A stretch of DNA of 34,689 bases from Candidatus Rokuibacteriota bacterium (GCA_003221615.1 QHSQ01000127.1:1-34689), one strand, 5' to 3'; counted from the stretch's first letter, positions 8,328 through 18,121 are shown. Notes: generated by a model not told the origin, from the letters alone. Numbers and translations: made by a program.

Positions 8328-9398
8328 GTGACCGCCGCCCTGCCCCCGATCCCGACTCACGTGATGGGAAGCCACGGCTTCCCGGGATGGTTCTGGACCG
8401 CGCTCGACAAGATCAAGGCCGGCGACTACGGCCAGACCGACGCGAAGGAGACGTTCGACGACGCGACCCAGCTGGCGATCCGCGACCAGGAGCGCGCCGG
8501 CGTCGACGTCATCTGCGACGGCGAGATGCGACGCTTCTTCTTCGTCCAGACGTTCTACGCGAAGATGGACGGCCTCGAGCCCGTAGAGCCGCTCCGAAAG
8601 ACCGGCCTCTACGCGTACGACTCGGCGCCGCGCTACCGGCCGCGGGAGCGCATCACGGTGCCGGGTGGGCTCGGCGTGGTCGAGGAGTTCCAGTACCTGA
8701 AAAGCCAGACCGAGAAGCCGGTGAAAGCGACCTGCCCCGGCCCGGTCACGCTCTCGATCCACGTGCAGCTCCGGCCCGGCGACGCGTACCACAACGATCG
8801 CCTCGCCCTCTGCTGGGACTTCGTCCCGGCCATCAACGCCGAGCTGCGTGCGCTCGTCGAGGCGGGCGCGGACTACATCCAGCTCGACGAGCCCTCGGCG
8901 GCGATCGTGCCCGGGCAGGTCGACGAGTACGTGAAGATGTTCAACGCGTGCGTCGAGGGCGTCCGGGCGCGAATCGCCTATCACATCTGCTTCGGCAATC
9001 TCCTGTCGCGCCCGCGGGGCAAGCGTTCCTATCGCTGGATGTTTCCCGCGCTGCTCGACGCCAGGTGTCAGCAGTTCGTGTTCGAGTACGCCAACCGCGA
9101 GATGGCGGAGATCGAGCACTGGAAAGAGATCGGCGTCGACCGCGACGTGGCCTGCGGCGTCGTGGACGTGAAGTCGTTCTACATGGAGAGCCCGGAGGAC
9201 GTCGCCGAGCGTCTGGAGCTCTGCGCCAAGTTCATTCCGGTCGAGCGCCTGTCGGCCGTGCCCGATTGCGGCTTCTTCCCGGTGCCGCGCTGGGTCGCCT
9301 TCGAGAAGCTGAAGCGCCTCGTCGCCGGCACCCGGCTCGCGCGCCGCCGGCTGGGGCTGTCCGTGCCGGGCGCCAACGATATTTCGCCGCGGTCATGA
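8328..9398 (+). CDS. Short MetE-like (cobalamin-independent methionine synthase C-terminal domain) protein, copy A
   Basis: This 356-residue protein matches only the catalytic half of MetE. GTG 8328 is chosen because the resulting N-terminus (ALPPIPTHVMGSHG) aligns with the paralog at 14003. The zinc ligands of the family are all present: His and Cys in YHICFGN, the Glu in FVFEYANRE, and the last Cys in VPDCGFF. It also has DGEMRRFFF and QLDEPSAAI, typical of the folate/methyl-donor barrel. Lacking the N-terminal MetE domain, it is comparable to the 'core' MetE proteins. Some of these use methyl donors other than methyltetrahydrofolate, and others have no known substrate. It sits 16 bases upstream of a LIV-type binding-protein gene, so the transported compound may be a methyl donor or thiol acceptor (inference). 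Confidence 0.85.
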   Translation: MTAALPPIPTHVMGSHGFPGWFWTALDKIKAGDYGQTDAKETFDDATQLAIRDQERAGVDVICDGEMRRFFFVQTFYAKMDGLEPVEPLRKTGLYAYDSAPRYRPRERITVPGGLGVVEEFQYLKSQTEKPVKATCPGPVTLSIHVQLRPGDAYHNDRLALCWDFVPAINAELRALVEAGADYIQLDEPSAAIVPGQVDEYVKMFNACVEGVRARIAYHICFGNLLSRPRGKRSYRWMFPALLDARCQQFVFEYANREMAEIEHWKEIGVDRDVACGVVDVKSFYMESPEDVAERLELCAKFIPVERLSAVPDCGFFPVPRWVAFEKLKRLVAGTRLARRRLGLSVPGANDISPRS

Positions 9399-9414
9399 CC
9401 GCAGGAGCCTCGCG

Positions 9415-10695
9415 ATGACGCGTCACGACACCTCACGACGGCAGTTTCTGAAGCTCATGGGCGCCGGGGCCGGCGCCGCCGCGGCGACCCGGCTCGAGGG
9501 GCCGCCCGCGTCCGCCCAGGCGACGGGCCCGGTCAAGATCGGTGTCCTCACGATCCGGGTCGGGGTCGCGGCGCCGGTCGGCGCCGCCGGCCTGCGCGCC
9601 ACCGAATGGTGGGCTGAGCGCGTGAACAAGTCGGGCGGGATCCTCGGGCGGCAGGTGCAGCTCATCGTCGAGGAGGAGTCGAATCCGAAGGACACGGTCG
9701 AGCGCTATCGCAAGCTCATCCTTCAAGATCAGGTCGAGGTCGTCCTGGGGGGCATCTCGACCGGGGTCACGCTCGCGCTCGGCCCGGTCGTGGAGGATCT
9801 CGGCACGCCGTGGCTGTCCTGGGACGGCACGACCCAGAAGGGCGTCGAAGAGACGATGCCGAATCCCAAGTGGGCGTTCAAGAGCGTCGACAACGAGGTC
9901 GAGGCGATCGTCGCCGGCATCCTCACCCCGAAGTACTTCAAGGGCGTCAAGACCGTCGCCGGCATTGGCAACGACTACTCCTACGGCCACGACTGCTGGG
10001 AGTCCTACCAGGCCGTGCTCAAGCGCTACGTGCCGGACGTGAAATTCGTGCTCGAGCTCTTCCCCAAGCTCGGCGTGACGGACTTCACCTCGCACATCGC
10101 CGCGATCCAGCAGTCGAAGGCGGACCTCCTGATGTGCTCGTTCTGGTCCGGCGACGCGACGATCATCATGAAGCAGGCCGCGGCGGTCGGCCTCTTCAAG
10201 ACGATGAAGGGCGTCTTCACGACCGCCGGCGGCGTCCACGACTCGTTGAAGAAGGAGTTCACGCCGGAGGGGTTACTGCTCGGCTACAACACGATGTACT
10301 TCGACGACCCCAAATCGAGCCTCCTGCTCAAGCAGTTCGTCCGCGAGTACAAGGCGAAGTACAACGAGTATCCCCCCTACGAGTGCGACCACGCGTTCTT
10401 CAACGCCGAGTCCTACAAGGTGGCGGTGGAGAAGGCCGCCGGAGCCGGCAAGAAGTGGCCGGAGAAGGCTCAGGTCGTCAAGGCGCTCGAAGGCCTCGAG
10501 ATCGAGTCGCTCTCCGGCAAGCGCAGCTGGCGCGAGGACCACGTCCAGATGTGCAACTTCTATCAGGGGATCACGACGCACAAGAACGCCTACGACTTCG
10601 TGACGATCAGCCCGATCGAGATCGTCTCCACCAAGCAGGCGATGAAGCCCGCCGGCTCGAAGCTCTTCGACTGGATCAACGGCTGGAAAGTCTGA
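9415..10695 (+). CDS. livK: LIV-type ABC transporter substrate-binding protein, Tat-exported
   Basis: This 426-residue periplasmic binding protein of the Leu/Ile/Val/amide family (type I fold) captures a small amino acid or carboxylate and delivers it to the following permeases. The ribosome binding site AGGAG (9403-9407) lies 7 bases before the ATG. The N-terminus carries a twin-arginine signal (SRRQFLKLMG) followed by an Ala-rich hydrophobic stretch and an ASAQA cleavage region, so export is by the Tat route. The mature start VKIGVLTIRVGVAAPVG is typical, as is GGILGRQVQLIVEEE. The ligand cannot be predicted. It is the first gene of a five-gene livKHMGF operon and follows a MetE-like gene. 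Confidence 0.92.
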   Translation: MTRHDTSRRQFLKLMGAGAGAAAATRLEGPPASAQATGPVKIGVLTIRVGVAAPVGAAGLRATEWWAERVNKSGGILGRQVQLIVEEESNPKDTVERYRKLILQDQVEVVLGGISTGVTLALGPVVEDLGTPWLSWDGTTQKGVEETMPNPKWAFKSVDNEVEAIVAGILTPKYFKGVKTVAGIGNDYSYGHDCWESYQAVLKRYVPDVKFVLELFPKLGVTDFTSHIAAIQQSKADLLMCSFWSGDATIIMKQAAAVGLFKTMKGVFTTAGGVHDSLKKEFTPEGLLLGYNTMYFDDPKSSLLLKQFVREYKAKYNEYPPYECDHAFFNAESYKVAVEKAAGAGKKWPEKAQVVKALEGLEIESLSGKRSWREDHVQMCNFYQGITTHKNAYDFVTISPIEIVSTKQAMKPAGSKLFDWINGWKV

Positions 10696-11579
10696 CGACC
10701 CACGTCGTCAACGTCCTGCTCAGCGGCCTCTTTCACGCGGCCGTCCTGTTCCTCGTCGCGGCCGGGCTCCAAGTCGTCTTCGGCGTGCAGAAGATCTTCA
10801 ACCTCGCCTGCGGCTCGTTCTACGCGCTCGGCGCCTACGTCGGCGTTTCCGCCGTCGGCTGGTACGTGGGCGCCGGCGGGCCCCCGGCGTTCTTCATCGT
10901 CCCGCTCGCGCTCGCCGGCCTGGCGGTCGGCGCGGTGGGTGTCGTGGTCGAGCGCGGGCTCCTGCGCTTCGTCTACGACCGCGACGAGACGTTCCAGCTC
11001 CTGATGACGTTCGCGGTCGTGCTCATGATGGAGGACGCGATCCGCATGACGTGGGGCACCGCCCCGCGCTCGACCGGCGGGCTCTACCTCGCCTACGGCC
11101 AGGTCCGCATCCTCGGCGCCACCGCGCCGATCTACAACCTGATCGTGATCGCGGCGAGCCTGGCCATCGCGCTCGCGATCGGCTGGCTGCTCACGCGCAC
11201 CGCGTTCGGCCGGATCATCCGCGCCACCGCCGACAACCGCGACATGGCCGAGGCGCTCGGCGTCGACATGCGCCGTGTCTACGCGAAGGTCTTCACGCTC
11301 GGCACCGCCCTGGGCACCCTCGGCGGAGCGCTCGTCATCCCCACGACGGCGGCGATGAGCGAGATGGGTATCGAGCTGATCGTCGAGGCCTTCGCGGTGG
11401 TGGTCATCGGCGGACTCGGCTCGATGCGCGGCGCCTTCGTCGGCGCGCTCGCAGTCGGCATCCTCCGCTCGATCGCGATCTCGGTCTACCCGGAGCTCGA
11501 GATGCTCCTGATCTATTTCATCGTGATCGTCGTGCTGGTCCTGCGGCCGCGCGGCCTCTTCGGCGGAGCCGAGGCATGA
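10692..11579 (+). CDS. livH: LIV-type ABC transporter permease (LivH)
   Basis: About 295 residues, almost entirely transmembrane helices. The family signatures are VVFGVQKIFNLACGSFYALGA near the N-terminus and the GLGSMRGAFVGALAVG cytoplasmic loop contacting the ATPases. No ATG, GTG or TTG lies at a suitable place. The in-frame CTG at 10692 overlaps the binding-protein stop (CTGA) and would give LTTHVVNVLLSGLFHA, which matches the usual LivH beginning. The next GTG (10785) would delete the first helix. The start is therefore uncertain and may be translationally coupled. The gene ends in an ATGA overlap with livM. Confidence 0.88.
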   Translation: MTTHVVNVLLSGLFHAAVLFLVAAGLQVVFGVQKIFNLACGSFYALGAYVGVSAVGWYVGAGGPPAFFIVPLALAGLAVGAVGVVVERGLLRFVYDRDETFQLLMTFAVVLMMEDAIRMTWGTAPRSTGGLYLAYGQVRILGATAPIYNLIVIAASLAIALAIGWLLTRTAFGRIIRATADNRDMAEALGVDMRRVYAKVFTLGTALGTLGGALVIPTTAAMSEMGIELIVEAFAVVVIGGLGSMRGAFVGALAVGILRSIAISVYPELEMLLIYFIVIVVLVLRPRGLFGGAEA

Positions 11580-12532
11580 AGGGCGCGCTGGGTGTCGCCC
11601 TGGCCACGGTGGCCATCGCCAGCGCGCCGCTCGTGGCCTCGACCTACCACGTCCTCCTGATGCTGCCGTTCATGGCCTACGCGGTCGTCCTGCTCGGGCT
11701 CAACCTCTTGTTCGGATACACGGGGCTCGTCTCGTTCGGCCACGCGCTCTTCATCGGGCTCGGCGCCTACACCGGGGCGTTCCTCACGACCCACGCGAAG
11801 ATCCGCTCGCTCGAGGTCATCCTGATCGCGGCGGGAGCCCTCGGCGCGCTGGTCGCGGTTCCGGTCGCCGCGCTCTGCGTGCGCTACGTGAAGATTTACT
11901 TCGGCATGCTCACGCTCGCCTTCGGCATGGTCTTTTACACGTTCGTCCTGAAGTTCTACCGGCTCACCGGGGGCGACGAGGGCACGCCGTTCCTGCGGCC
12001 GTCGCTCCTCGGCCACAGTCTCGAAACGGTGCCGAAGATCGACTACCTGGTCGGCCCGTACTACTACTATTCGCTGGGCGTGCTCGCGCTGGCCGCGTTC
12101 GGCATGTGGCGCATCGTCCACTCGCCGTTCGGCCTGTGCCTGAAGACAATCCGCGACAACCCCACCAAGGCCGAGACGCTCGGCATCGGCGTCACCCGCT
12201 ATCGCTTCTACGCCTTCGTCATCTCCGCGGTCTACGCCGCTGTCGGCGGCGCGCTCCTGGGTCCGCCGACCGGCAACGTCGACCCGACCCTCGCCTACTG
12301 GACCCATTCGGGAAACATCGTGTTCATGACGCTCCTCGGCGGATTCACGAGCTTTTTCGGCCCGGTGGTCGGGGCCTTCGTGTTCATTTACCTCCAGAAC
12401 TGGGTGATGTCGGTGGTGCCCTACTGGCGGCTGGTCTTCGGCGCGATGCTGGCGGTCATCGTGATCTTCGCGCCGGACGGGCTCGTGGGTCTCGTGTCCC
12501 GTCGGCGGCCGGGCTCGCCGGCGCGCGCATGA
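11576..12532 (+). CDS. livM: LIV-type ABC transporter permease (LivM)
   Basis: This 318-residue integral membrane permease is the second channel half beside LivH. It has the usual LivM pattern: LNLLFGYTGLVSFGHALFIG, the LTGGDEGTP segment, PFGLCLKTIRDNPTKAETLG facing the ATPase, and GGFTSFFGPVVGA. ATG 11576 overlaps the livH stop, and its own stop overlaps livG in the same ATGA fashion, so the operon is fully coupled. The C-terminus after the last helix is short and basic. Confidence 0.92.
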   Translation: MKGALGVALATVAIASAPLVASTYHVLLMLPFMAYAVVLLGLNLLFGYTGLVSFGHALFIGLGAYTGAFLTTHAKIRSLEVILIAAGALGALVAVPVAALCVRYVKIYFGMLTLAFGMVFYTFVLKFYRLTGGDEGTPFLRPSLLGHSLETVPKIDYLVGPYYYYSLGVLALAAFGMWRIVHSPFGLCLKTIRDNPTKAETLGIGVTRYRFYAFVISAVYAAVGGALLGPPTGNVDPTLAYWTHSGNIVFMTLLGGFTSFFGPVVGAFVFIYLQNWVMSVVPYWRLVFGAMLAVIVIFAPDGLVGLVSRRRPGSPARA

Positions 12533-13302
12533 TCCTCCAGGCGACCGGGCTCACCAAACTCTACGGAGAGTTCTGCGCGCTCGACGGCGTGAGCCTCGGG
12601 GTCGCCGCGGGTGAGTTCGTCTCGATCGTCGGGCCCAACGGAGCCGGCAAGTCGACCCTGATCAACATCCTCACGGGCGTGACGCGGCCGAGCGCGGGCA
12701 ACGTCCGATTCAAGGATCGCGACGTCGGTGGCGTCGGCCCGGCGCGCCTGGCGCGGCTCGGCGTCGCTCGCTCGTTCCAGCTCGTGCAGGTCTTCCCCGA
12801 TCTCACGGTGCTGGAGACCTTGCAGGCGGCCGTGGTCGCGCGACTCGGGCGCGGGCGCCGCCTCTTCTCGTCGCTGGCGCGCGACCGTGCGGTTCAGGAG
12901 GGCGCCCTCGAGGTCGCCGAGCTGTTCGGGCTCGGGGACGAGCGACACGTTCCGGCGAGACAGCTGCCGCAGGGAGACAAGAAGCTCCTGGACGTCGCTT
13001 CGGCGTTCGCGCTCAAGCCGGAGATCATCCTGCTCGACGAGCCCACCTCGGGGGTGAGCACGGCGGACAAGACGGCGATCATGGACACGCTGGTGGCGGC
13101 GTCGAAGCGGGTCGGGCTCAAGGCCATCGTCCAGGTCGAGCACGACATGGACATCGTGTTCGCGTACTCCGACCGCATCATCGCGCTCCATCAAGGCAGG
13201 GTTCTGGCCGACGCGGCGCCCGCGGCGATCCTCGCGGACCAGCGGGTCATGGACACCGTGATCGGCCGCAGGGCCGGGACCTCGCGAGCTTCGGCGTGCT
13301 GA
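12529..13302 (+). CDS. livG: LIV-type ABC transporter ATPase (LivG)
   Basis: This 257-residue ATPase has Walker A GPNGAGKST, a Q-loop in ARSFQLVQVFPDLTV, Walker B IILLDEPTSG and switch His in VEHDMD. The ABC signature is LPQGDKK rather than the usual LSGGQ/LSYGE form, a modest deviation. It energises transport with LivF at the inner face of the membrane. ATG 12529 overlaps the livM stop, and the next gene starts 7 bases before its own end. Confidence 0.92.
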   Translation: MILQATGLTKLYGEFCALDGVSLGVAAGEFVSIVGPNGAGKSTLINILTGVTRPSAGNVRFKDRDVGGVGPARLARLGVARSFQLVQVFPDLTVLETLQAAVVARLGRGRRLFSSLARDRAVQEGALEVAELFGLGDERHVPARQLPQGDKKLLDVASAFALKPEIILLDEPTSGVSTADKTAIMDTLVAASKRVGLKAIVQVEHDMDIVFAYSDRIIALHQGRVLADAAPAAILADQRVMDTVIGRRAGTSRASAC

Positions 13303-14006
13303 GCCTCACCGGCATCGACGTGTTCATCCAGACCAGTCACATCCTGCGCGGCGTGTCGCTCGAGGTCGGGGCCCGTGACGTCGTCTGTCTGGTCGGTCGC
13401 AACGGGTCGGGCAAGACGACGACCCTGAGAACGATCATGGGCTATCTCCATCCCAGGGCGGGCACGATCGAGTTCCGCGGGCGGCCCATCCACGGCCACC
13501 GCACTCACGAGATCGCCCGGCTCGGGCTCGGCTGGGCGCCGGAAGATTCCGGCATCTTCTCGGACCTCACCGTCGCCGAGAACGTCGAGATCGCGACCTG
13601 GACGCGGCCCGGCGGCCGCCCCGCCGCCCAGCGCGTCGACCTGGCCTACGGCGTGTTTCCCGTGCTCCGCCGCTACGCGGCGCGCAAGGGCCCCGAGATG
13701 AGCGGCGGAGAGCGCAAGATGCTCTCGATCGCTCGCGCGCTCGCCCTGGATCCCGAGATGCTGATCCTGGACGAGCCGTTCGAGGGGCTCTCGCCCGCGA
13801 TCATTCCGGACGTGAGCGCGGGCATCGCGGCCATCACCGGCCTGGGCCGCGCGATCCTGATCGCCGAGTCCAACATCCACCACGTGCCCGAGTACACCAC
13901 CAGGCTCTACGTCATCGAGCGCGGCGAGATCATCTTCGGCGGCCCGCCCGACGACGCCTGGCGCGACGCGAGCGTTTCACGGATAATCGGAGGACCTTCG
14001 CGATGA
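13296..14006 (+). CDS. livF: LIV-type ABC transporter ATPase (LivF)
   Basis: This 236-residue partner ATPase has Walker A GRNGSGKTT, signature MSGGERKMLSIARAL and Walker B LILDEPFEGLSP. As in other LivF proteins, the position of the switch His is changed: it reads LIAESN where LivF usually has VEQN. The GTG at 13296 is in the only open frame and overlaps livG. The stop overlaps the ATG of the second MetE-like gene (ATGA at 14003-14006), which places that gene in the transporter operon. Confidence 0.92.
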   Translation: MLSLTGIDVFIQTSHILRGVSLEVGARDVVCLVGRNGSGKTTTLRTIMGYLHPRAGTIEFRGRPIHGHRTHEIARLGLGWAPEDSGIFSDLTVAENVEIATWTRPGGRPAAQRVDLAYGVFPVLRRYAARKGPEMSGGERKMLSIARALALDPEMLILDEPFEGLSPAIIPDVSAGIAAITGLGRAILIAESNIHHVPEYTTRLYVIERGEIIFGGPPDDAWRDASVSRIIGGPSR

Positions 14007-15028
14007 CCTTGCCCCTGATCCCGACCGCGGTCGTCGGCTCGCACGGAAAGCCCAGCTGGTGGTTCGCCTCGGTCAAGGCCCTCGAGCAGGGCGAGTTCGG
14101 CCCAGGCGACATGGACGAGATGTTCGACGACGCCGCCAACACCGCCATCCGCGACATGGAATGGGCGGGGATCGACATCATCACGGACGGCGAGGTCCGC
14201 CGTCTGGACGGCTACGTCGATTCGTACTACGCGATCATCAAGGGCATCGAGCCTCTGCCCGTCCGGCGCAAGGCCGGTCCGTGGGGGTACGACCAGCAGA
14301 CGCGCTACGAGGCCGTCGGCCGCATCGAGACGCCCCCCGGCGGGCTCGGCATCGTGAAGGAGTTCGAGTACCTCCGCTCGCACACGATGCATCACGTCAA
14401 GGCCACGTGCGCGGGACCGCTCACGTTTGGCTCGCGAATCCACCCGGGCACGATCTACAAGGGCGTCGTCGACGTCGCCGAGCGCTTCGCCGAGGTCATC
14501 AACGCCGAGCTCCGAGGCCTGGTCGCCGCCGGCGCGGACCTCATCCAGCTCGACGAGCCGGCCCGAGGCAACGTCTCCGGGGAGGAGATGGCCCGGCTCT
14601 TCAACCTGGCCACCGAGGGCATCAAGGCCAAGCTCGCCTTCCACATCTGCTTCGGCAACCGCTTCGGGCGCTCGCGCTTCAGCCGCTCGTACGCGCCGTA
14701 CTTCCCCGGTCTTCTGAAGGCGCGCGCCGAGCAGTTCGTCCTCGAGTTCGCCGGCCGCGAGCTCAGCGAGGTCGACCTGTGGAAGAAGTACGGCGAAGGG
14801 CGCGAGCTCGGCGCCGGCGTCATCGACGTGAAGGGGTTCAACCAGGACACCGTCGAGGAGGTCGCGTCGCGGATCCGGCGGGTGCTCCAGGTGTGCCCCG
14901 CCGAGAAGCTGACCGTGAATCCCGACTGCGGCTTCGGCTGGTCGCCGCGCTCCATGTGCAATCAGAAGCTCGCGGCGCTGGCCGCCGGCGCGGCCCTGGT
15001 GCGAAAGGAGCTGTCAGGCCGAAGCTGA
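14003..15028 (+). CDS. Short MetE-like (cobalamin-independent methionine synthase C-terminal domain) protein, copy B
   Basis: This 341-residue paralog of the protein at 8328 shares the same architecture and length. GGAGG (13989-13993) lies 9 bases before the ATG. Zinc-ligand positions are kept: His and Cys in FHICFGNRF, Glu in FVLEFAGRE, Cys in NPDCGFGW. The methyl-donor barrel motifs DGEVRRLDG and QLDEPARGN are present. The two copies differ in many surface positions (for example around DSYYAIIKG here versus QTFYAKMDG in copy A), so they are an old duplication with possibly different substrates or a heteromeric role. Overlap with livF means it is co-translated with the transporter. A role in methyl transfer from or to the imported compound is an inference. 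Confidence 0.86.
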   Translation: MTLPLIPTAVVGSHGKPSWWFASVKALEQGEFGPGDMDEMFDDAANTAIRDMEWAGIDIITDGEVRRLDGYVDSYYAIIKGIEPLPVRRKAGPWGYDQQTRYEAVGRIETPPGGLGIVKEFEYLRSHTMHHVKATCAGPLTFGSRIHPGTIYKGVVDVAERFAEVINAELRGLVAAGADLIQLDEPARGNVSGEEMARLFNLATEGIKAKLAFHICFGNRFGRSRFSRSYAPYFPGLLKARAEQFVLEFAGRELSEVDLWKKYGEGRELGAGVIDVKGFNQDTVEEVASRIRRVLQVCPAEKLTVNPDCGFGWSPRSMCNQKLAALAAGAALVRKELSGRS

Positions 15029-15068
15029 ACCGCGTTTCGCCGGTCGCGCCCCGCGCATCGCGCGGCGA

Positions 15069-15986
15069 TCAGACGCACGCGTGCCCCGACACCCTCCCGC
15101 GCAGCCGTTCCATCCCCGCGAGCATGCGCGGCAGGTCCATCGGCTGGTCGAGCTCGTCGCGGAACTCCTGGTAGCAGCGCATCACGTTCGGCAGGATCCG
15201 CTCGGCGTCGCTCCACGACGCGTACACCCCGAGCTTGATGTCCGCGGCCGCCGCCTCCGCCGGCATGCCGGCGTCGAACCTCTGCTTGGCCTCGCGGCGC
15301 ACCAGCGCCAGATAGTCGCGCATGTGCTTGAGGTCCTTCCTGGTGCCGATGGGCCCGTGGCCGGGCACGATCACGTCGGCGTCGAATCGCATGAGGCGAT
15401 CGGCCGCCTTGATCCAGTTGCCGACGTGGCCCTGGAACGCGAGGGGCGTGACGTAGAGAAAGGCGATGTCGCCCGCGAACAGGATCCGTTCCTTCGGCAG
15501 GTAGGCGGCGGCGTCTCCGACGGTGTGCGCGGCGAAGCCCGGGTGCCAGAGCTGGATCTCGCGCTCACCGTCGTGCAGCACCATGCGGTCCTCGAACGTC
15601 ACCGTCGGCAGGACCACCCGGAGCTTCGGGAACTCCGCGGCGAACTTGGGCATGAAGCGCTGCAGCAGCGGCACCGGCGGAAACCCGGGCGCGAGCGCCG
15701 CCCGGCACTTCTCGGTGGCCACGATCGTCGCGCCGCGAAAGAACCGGTTGCCGCCGGTGTGATCGAGGTGGTGGTGCGTGTTGATGAGCTGGGCGATCGG
15801 CTTGCGTGTCGTCCTCTTGATGGCCGTCACGAGCCGCTTCGTCATCGACGGGACCATCAGCGCGTCGATCGCCACCGCCGCCGAGGGTCCGACGATGAGC
15901 CCGGAGTTGGCGACGCCCGTATCGCCGCTCGGGTCGATGCCCGAGGCCTGCACGTAGGCGAAGACCTTGGCGCCGACCTCGATCAT
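15069..15986 (-). CDS. MBL-fold metallo-hydrolase
   Basis: Class-B-like metallo-beta-lactamase-fold hydrolase of about 305 residues. The metal site is HHHLDHTGG, with a further His in AAHTVGD, Asp in LFAGDIAF and His in VPGHGPIG. No signal peptide is evident, so it is probably cytoplasmic. The start at 15986 (MIEVGAKVFAYVQ) is preceded by GTGGAAAAG and resembles family N-termini; ATG 16025 and GTG 16046 would extend it. It resembles the general MBL hydrolases often found near quinoprotein or degradation genes, but the substrate is unknown. It is transcribed away from the second livG across a short intergenic region. Confidence 0.83.
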   Translation of the reverse strand: MIEVGAKVFAYVQASGIDPSGDTGVANSGLIVGPSAAVAIDALMVPSMTKRLVTAIKRTTRKPIAQLINTHHHLDHTGGNRFFRGATIVATEKCRAALAPGFPPVPLLQRFMPKFAAEFPKLRVVLPTVTFEDRMVLHDGEREIQLWHPGFAAHTVGDAAAYLPKERILFAGDIAFLYVTPLAFQGHVGNWIKAADRLMRFDADVIVPGHGPIGTRKDLKHMRDYLALVRREAKQRFDAGMPAEAAAADIKLGVYASWSDAERILPNVMRCYQEFRDELDQPMDLPRMLAGMERLRGRVSGHACV

Positions 15987-16079
15987 CCCGCTTTTCCACC
16001 GCGTCGGCACGACGTGTCCGGCCATAGTCGCGCGGCACGATAGCACACGCTCGGCCGCCTTGACACGACGAAAGGCCGC

Positions 16080-16840
16080 ATGCTATCTCGCGCTATGCCC
16101 GACGCCGTCCTGCTGCGCACGGAGCGTCTCACGCGCGCGTACGGGAGCCTGCTGGCGGTCTCCGACGTCGACGTCAGCGTCCGGCGGGGCGAGCTCCTCT
16201 CGATCATCGGGCCCAACGGCGCCGGCAAGACGACGTTCTTCCGGCTGATCTCCGGCGAGACGGTGCCGACGTCCGGCCGCATCTGGTTCAACGGCGCCGA
16301 CATCACCGGGATGCCGCAGCACGCGACGACGCGCCTCGGCATCGCGAAGTCCTACCAGATCACGAACGTCTTCCCGCACCTGAGCGTGCTCGAGAACGTG
16401 CGCGTCGCCGTGCAGGGCTACGCGCGGTCCTTCAACTTCTGGTCGCGCGCCGACCAGCTCGGCGACGTGCGCGACCGGGCCGTCGCCACCCTGAACTCGG
16501 TCGGGCTCGGCACCAAGATCGACATGCTCGCGGCACACCTGTCCCACGGCGAGAAGCGCCACCTCGAGCTCGGCATCGCGCTCGCGTCCGATCCGATCTT
16601 GCTCCTGCTCGACGAACCCACCGCGGGCATGAGCCCGGAGGAGACCGACGCGACGATGGGGTTGATCCGCGAGCTCGCGGCTGGGCGCACGGTGGTGCTG
16701 GTCGAGCACAAGATGAAAGTCGTCATGGGCATCTCGGACCGCATCACGGTGCTCCACCAGGGCCAGGTGCTCGCGGAGGGAACGCCGGAAGAGATCCGCG
16801 CCAACACGCGCGTGCAGCAGACGTACCTGGGAGCGAGCCG

Positions 16841-16844
<4 letters not shown>
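16080..16844 (+). CDS. livG: LIV-type ABC transporter ATPase (LivG), second set
   Basis: This ATPase of up to 254 residues has Walker A GPNGAGKTT, Q-loop in KSYQITNVFPHL, signature LSHGEKRHLELGIAL, Walker B LLLLDEPTAGMSPEE and switch His in VEHKMK. Two starts are possible: ATG 16080, with AAAGG 4 bases upstream, and ATG 16095 (MPDAVLLRTERLTRAYG), which is more family-like. It probably serves the permeases encoded about 2-5 kb away on the opposite strand, because this side has no permease genes. Confidence 0.9.
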
Positions 16845-17551
<707 letters not shown>

Positions 17552-17584
17552 GGTCGGCGTCCCGGCGGACGAACGTCAGGCGGA

Positions 17585-17989
17585 CTAACGCCAGCCGCGG
17601 CCGTCGTGACCGTGGCCGTTGCGGAAGTGACCCGGCGGCACGAAGCCGCGGCCGGACGGGACAACCACGCGCTTTTCGATCACGATGACGCGCGCCGGCG
17701 CGTGATAGACGGGCCGATAGTGAACCGGCGCGTGGTAAACCGGCGGCTGAGCATAGACCGGGTAGTACTGCGGCTGCACGACCACCGGCGCCACGGGCGG
17801 CGCAGGCGCGGGCAGGTACACCGGACGGGGCGCCGGCGCGAACGCGCCGAAAACGCCGGTGCCCGAAATGATCTGGTTGAAGACGGCGAAGGCGCCGAGC
17901 CCGAGCGCCGCGTCGGTCGAAGACCCCGCGAATGCTGCGCCGGGGACGAGCAGCGCGAACAACATTGCCAAAATAGTAAGCTTTCTCAT
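17585..17989 (-). CDS. Small secreted Pro/Tyr/His-rich protein, function unknown
   Basis: This 134-residue protein has a clear Sec signal peptide (MRKLTILAMLFALLVPGAAFA, cleavage expected after AFA). The mature part is a short Gly/Ala-rich segment with hydrophobic VFNQII, then a low-complexity region dominated by Pro, Tyr, His and Val (for example QPPVYHAPVHYRPVYHAP), and finally a Gly/His/Arg-rich tail. A strong AGGAGGG ribosome site lies 7 bases upstream, so it is well expressed if transcribed. Similar small Pro/Tyr/His-rich envelope proteins are common in environmental proteobacteria-like genomes without known function. The His-rich tail could bind metal. It sits between the two halves of the second LIV transporter. 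Confidence 0.78.
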   Translation of the reverse strand: MRKLTILAMLFALLVPGAAFAGSSTDAALGLGAFAVFNQIISGTGVFGAFAPAPRPVYLPAPAPPVAPVVVQPQYYPVYAQPPVYHAPVHYRPVYHAPARVIVIEKRVVVPSGRGFVPPGHFRNGHGHDGRGWR

Positions 17990-18121
17990 TGTCGGTCCCT
18001 CCTGAGGGGGCCAACTGCTCCTTCCCTCTGGCCGATTGGACGGACCCGGCAGGCGAACTGTTTCGGGGGGGAGTGCGCACTGCAGGCCGTCGCGGAGCGG
18101 GGGCCCCGCCTCTAAACAAGA

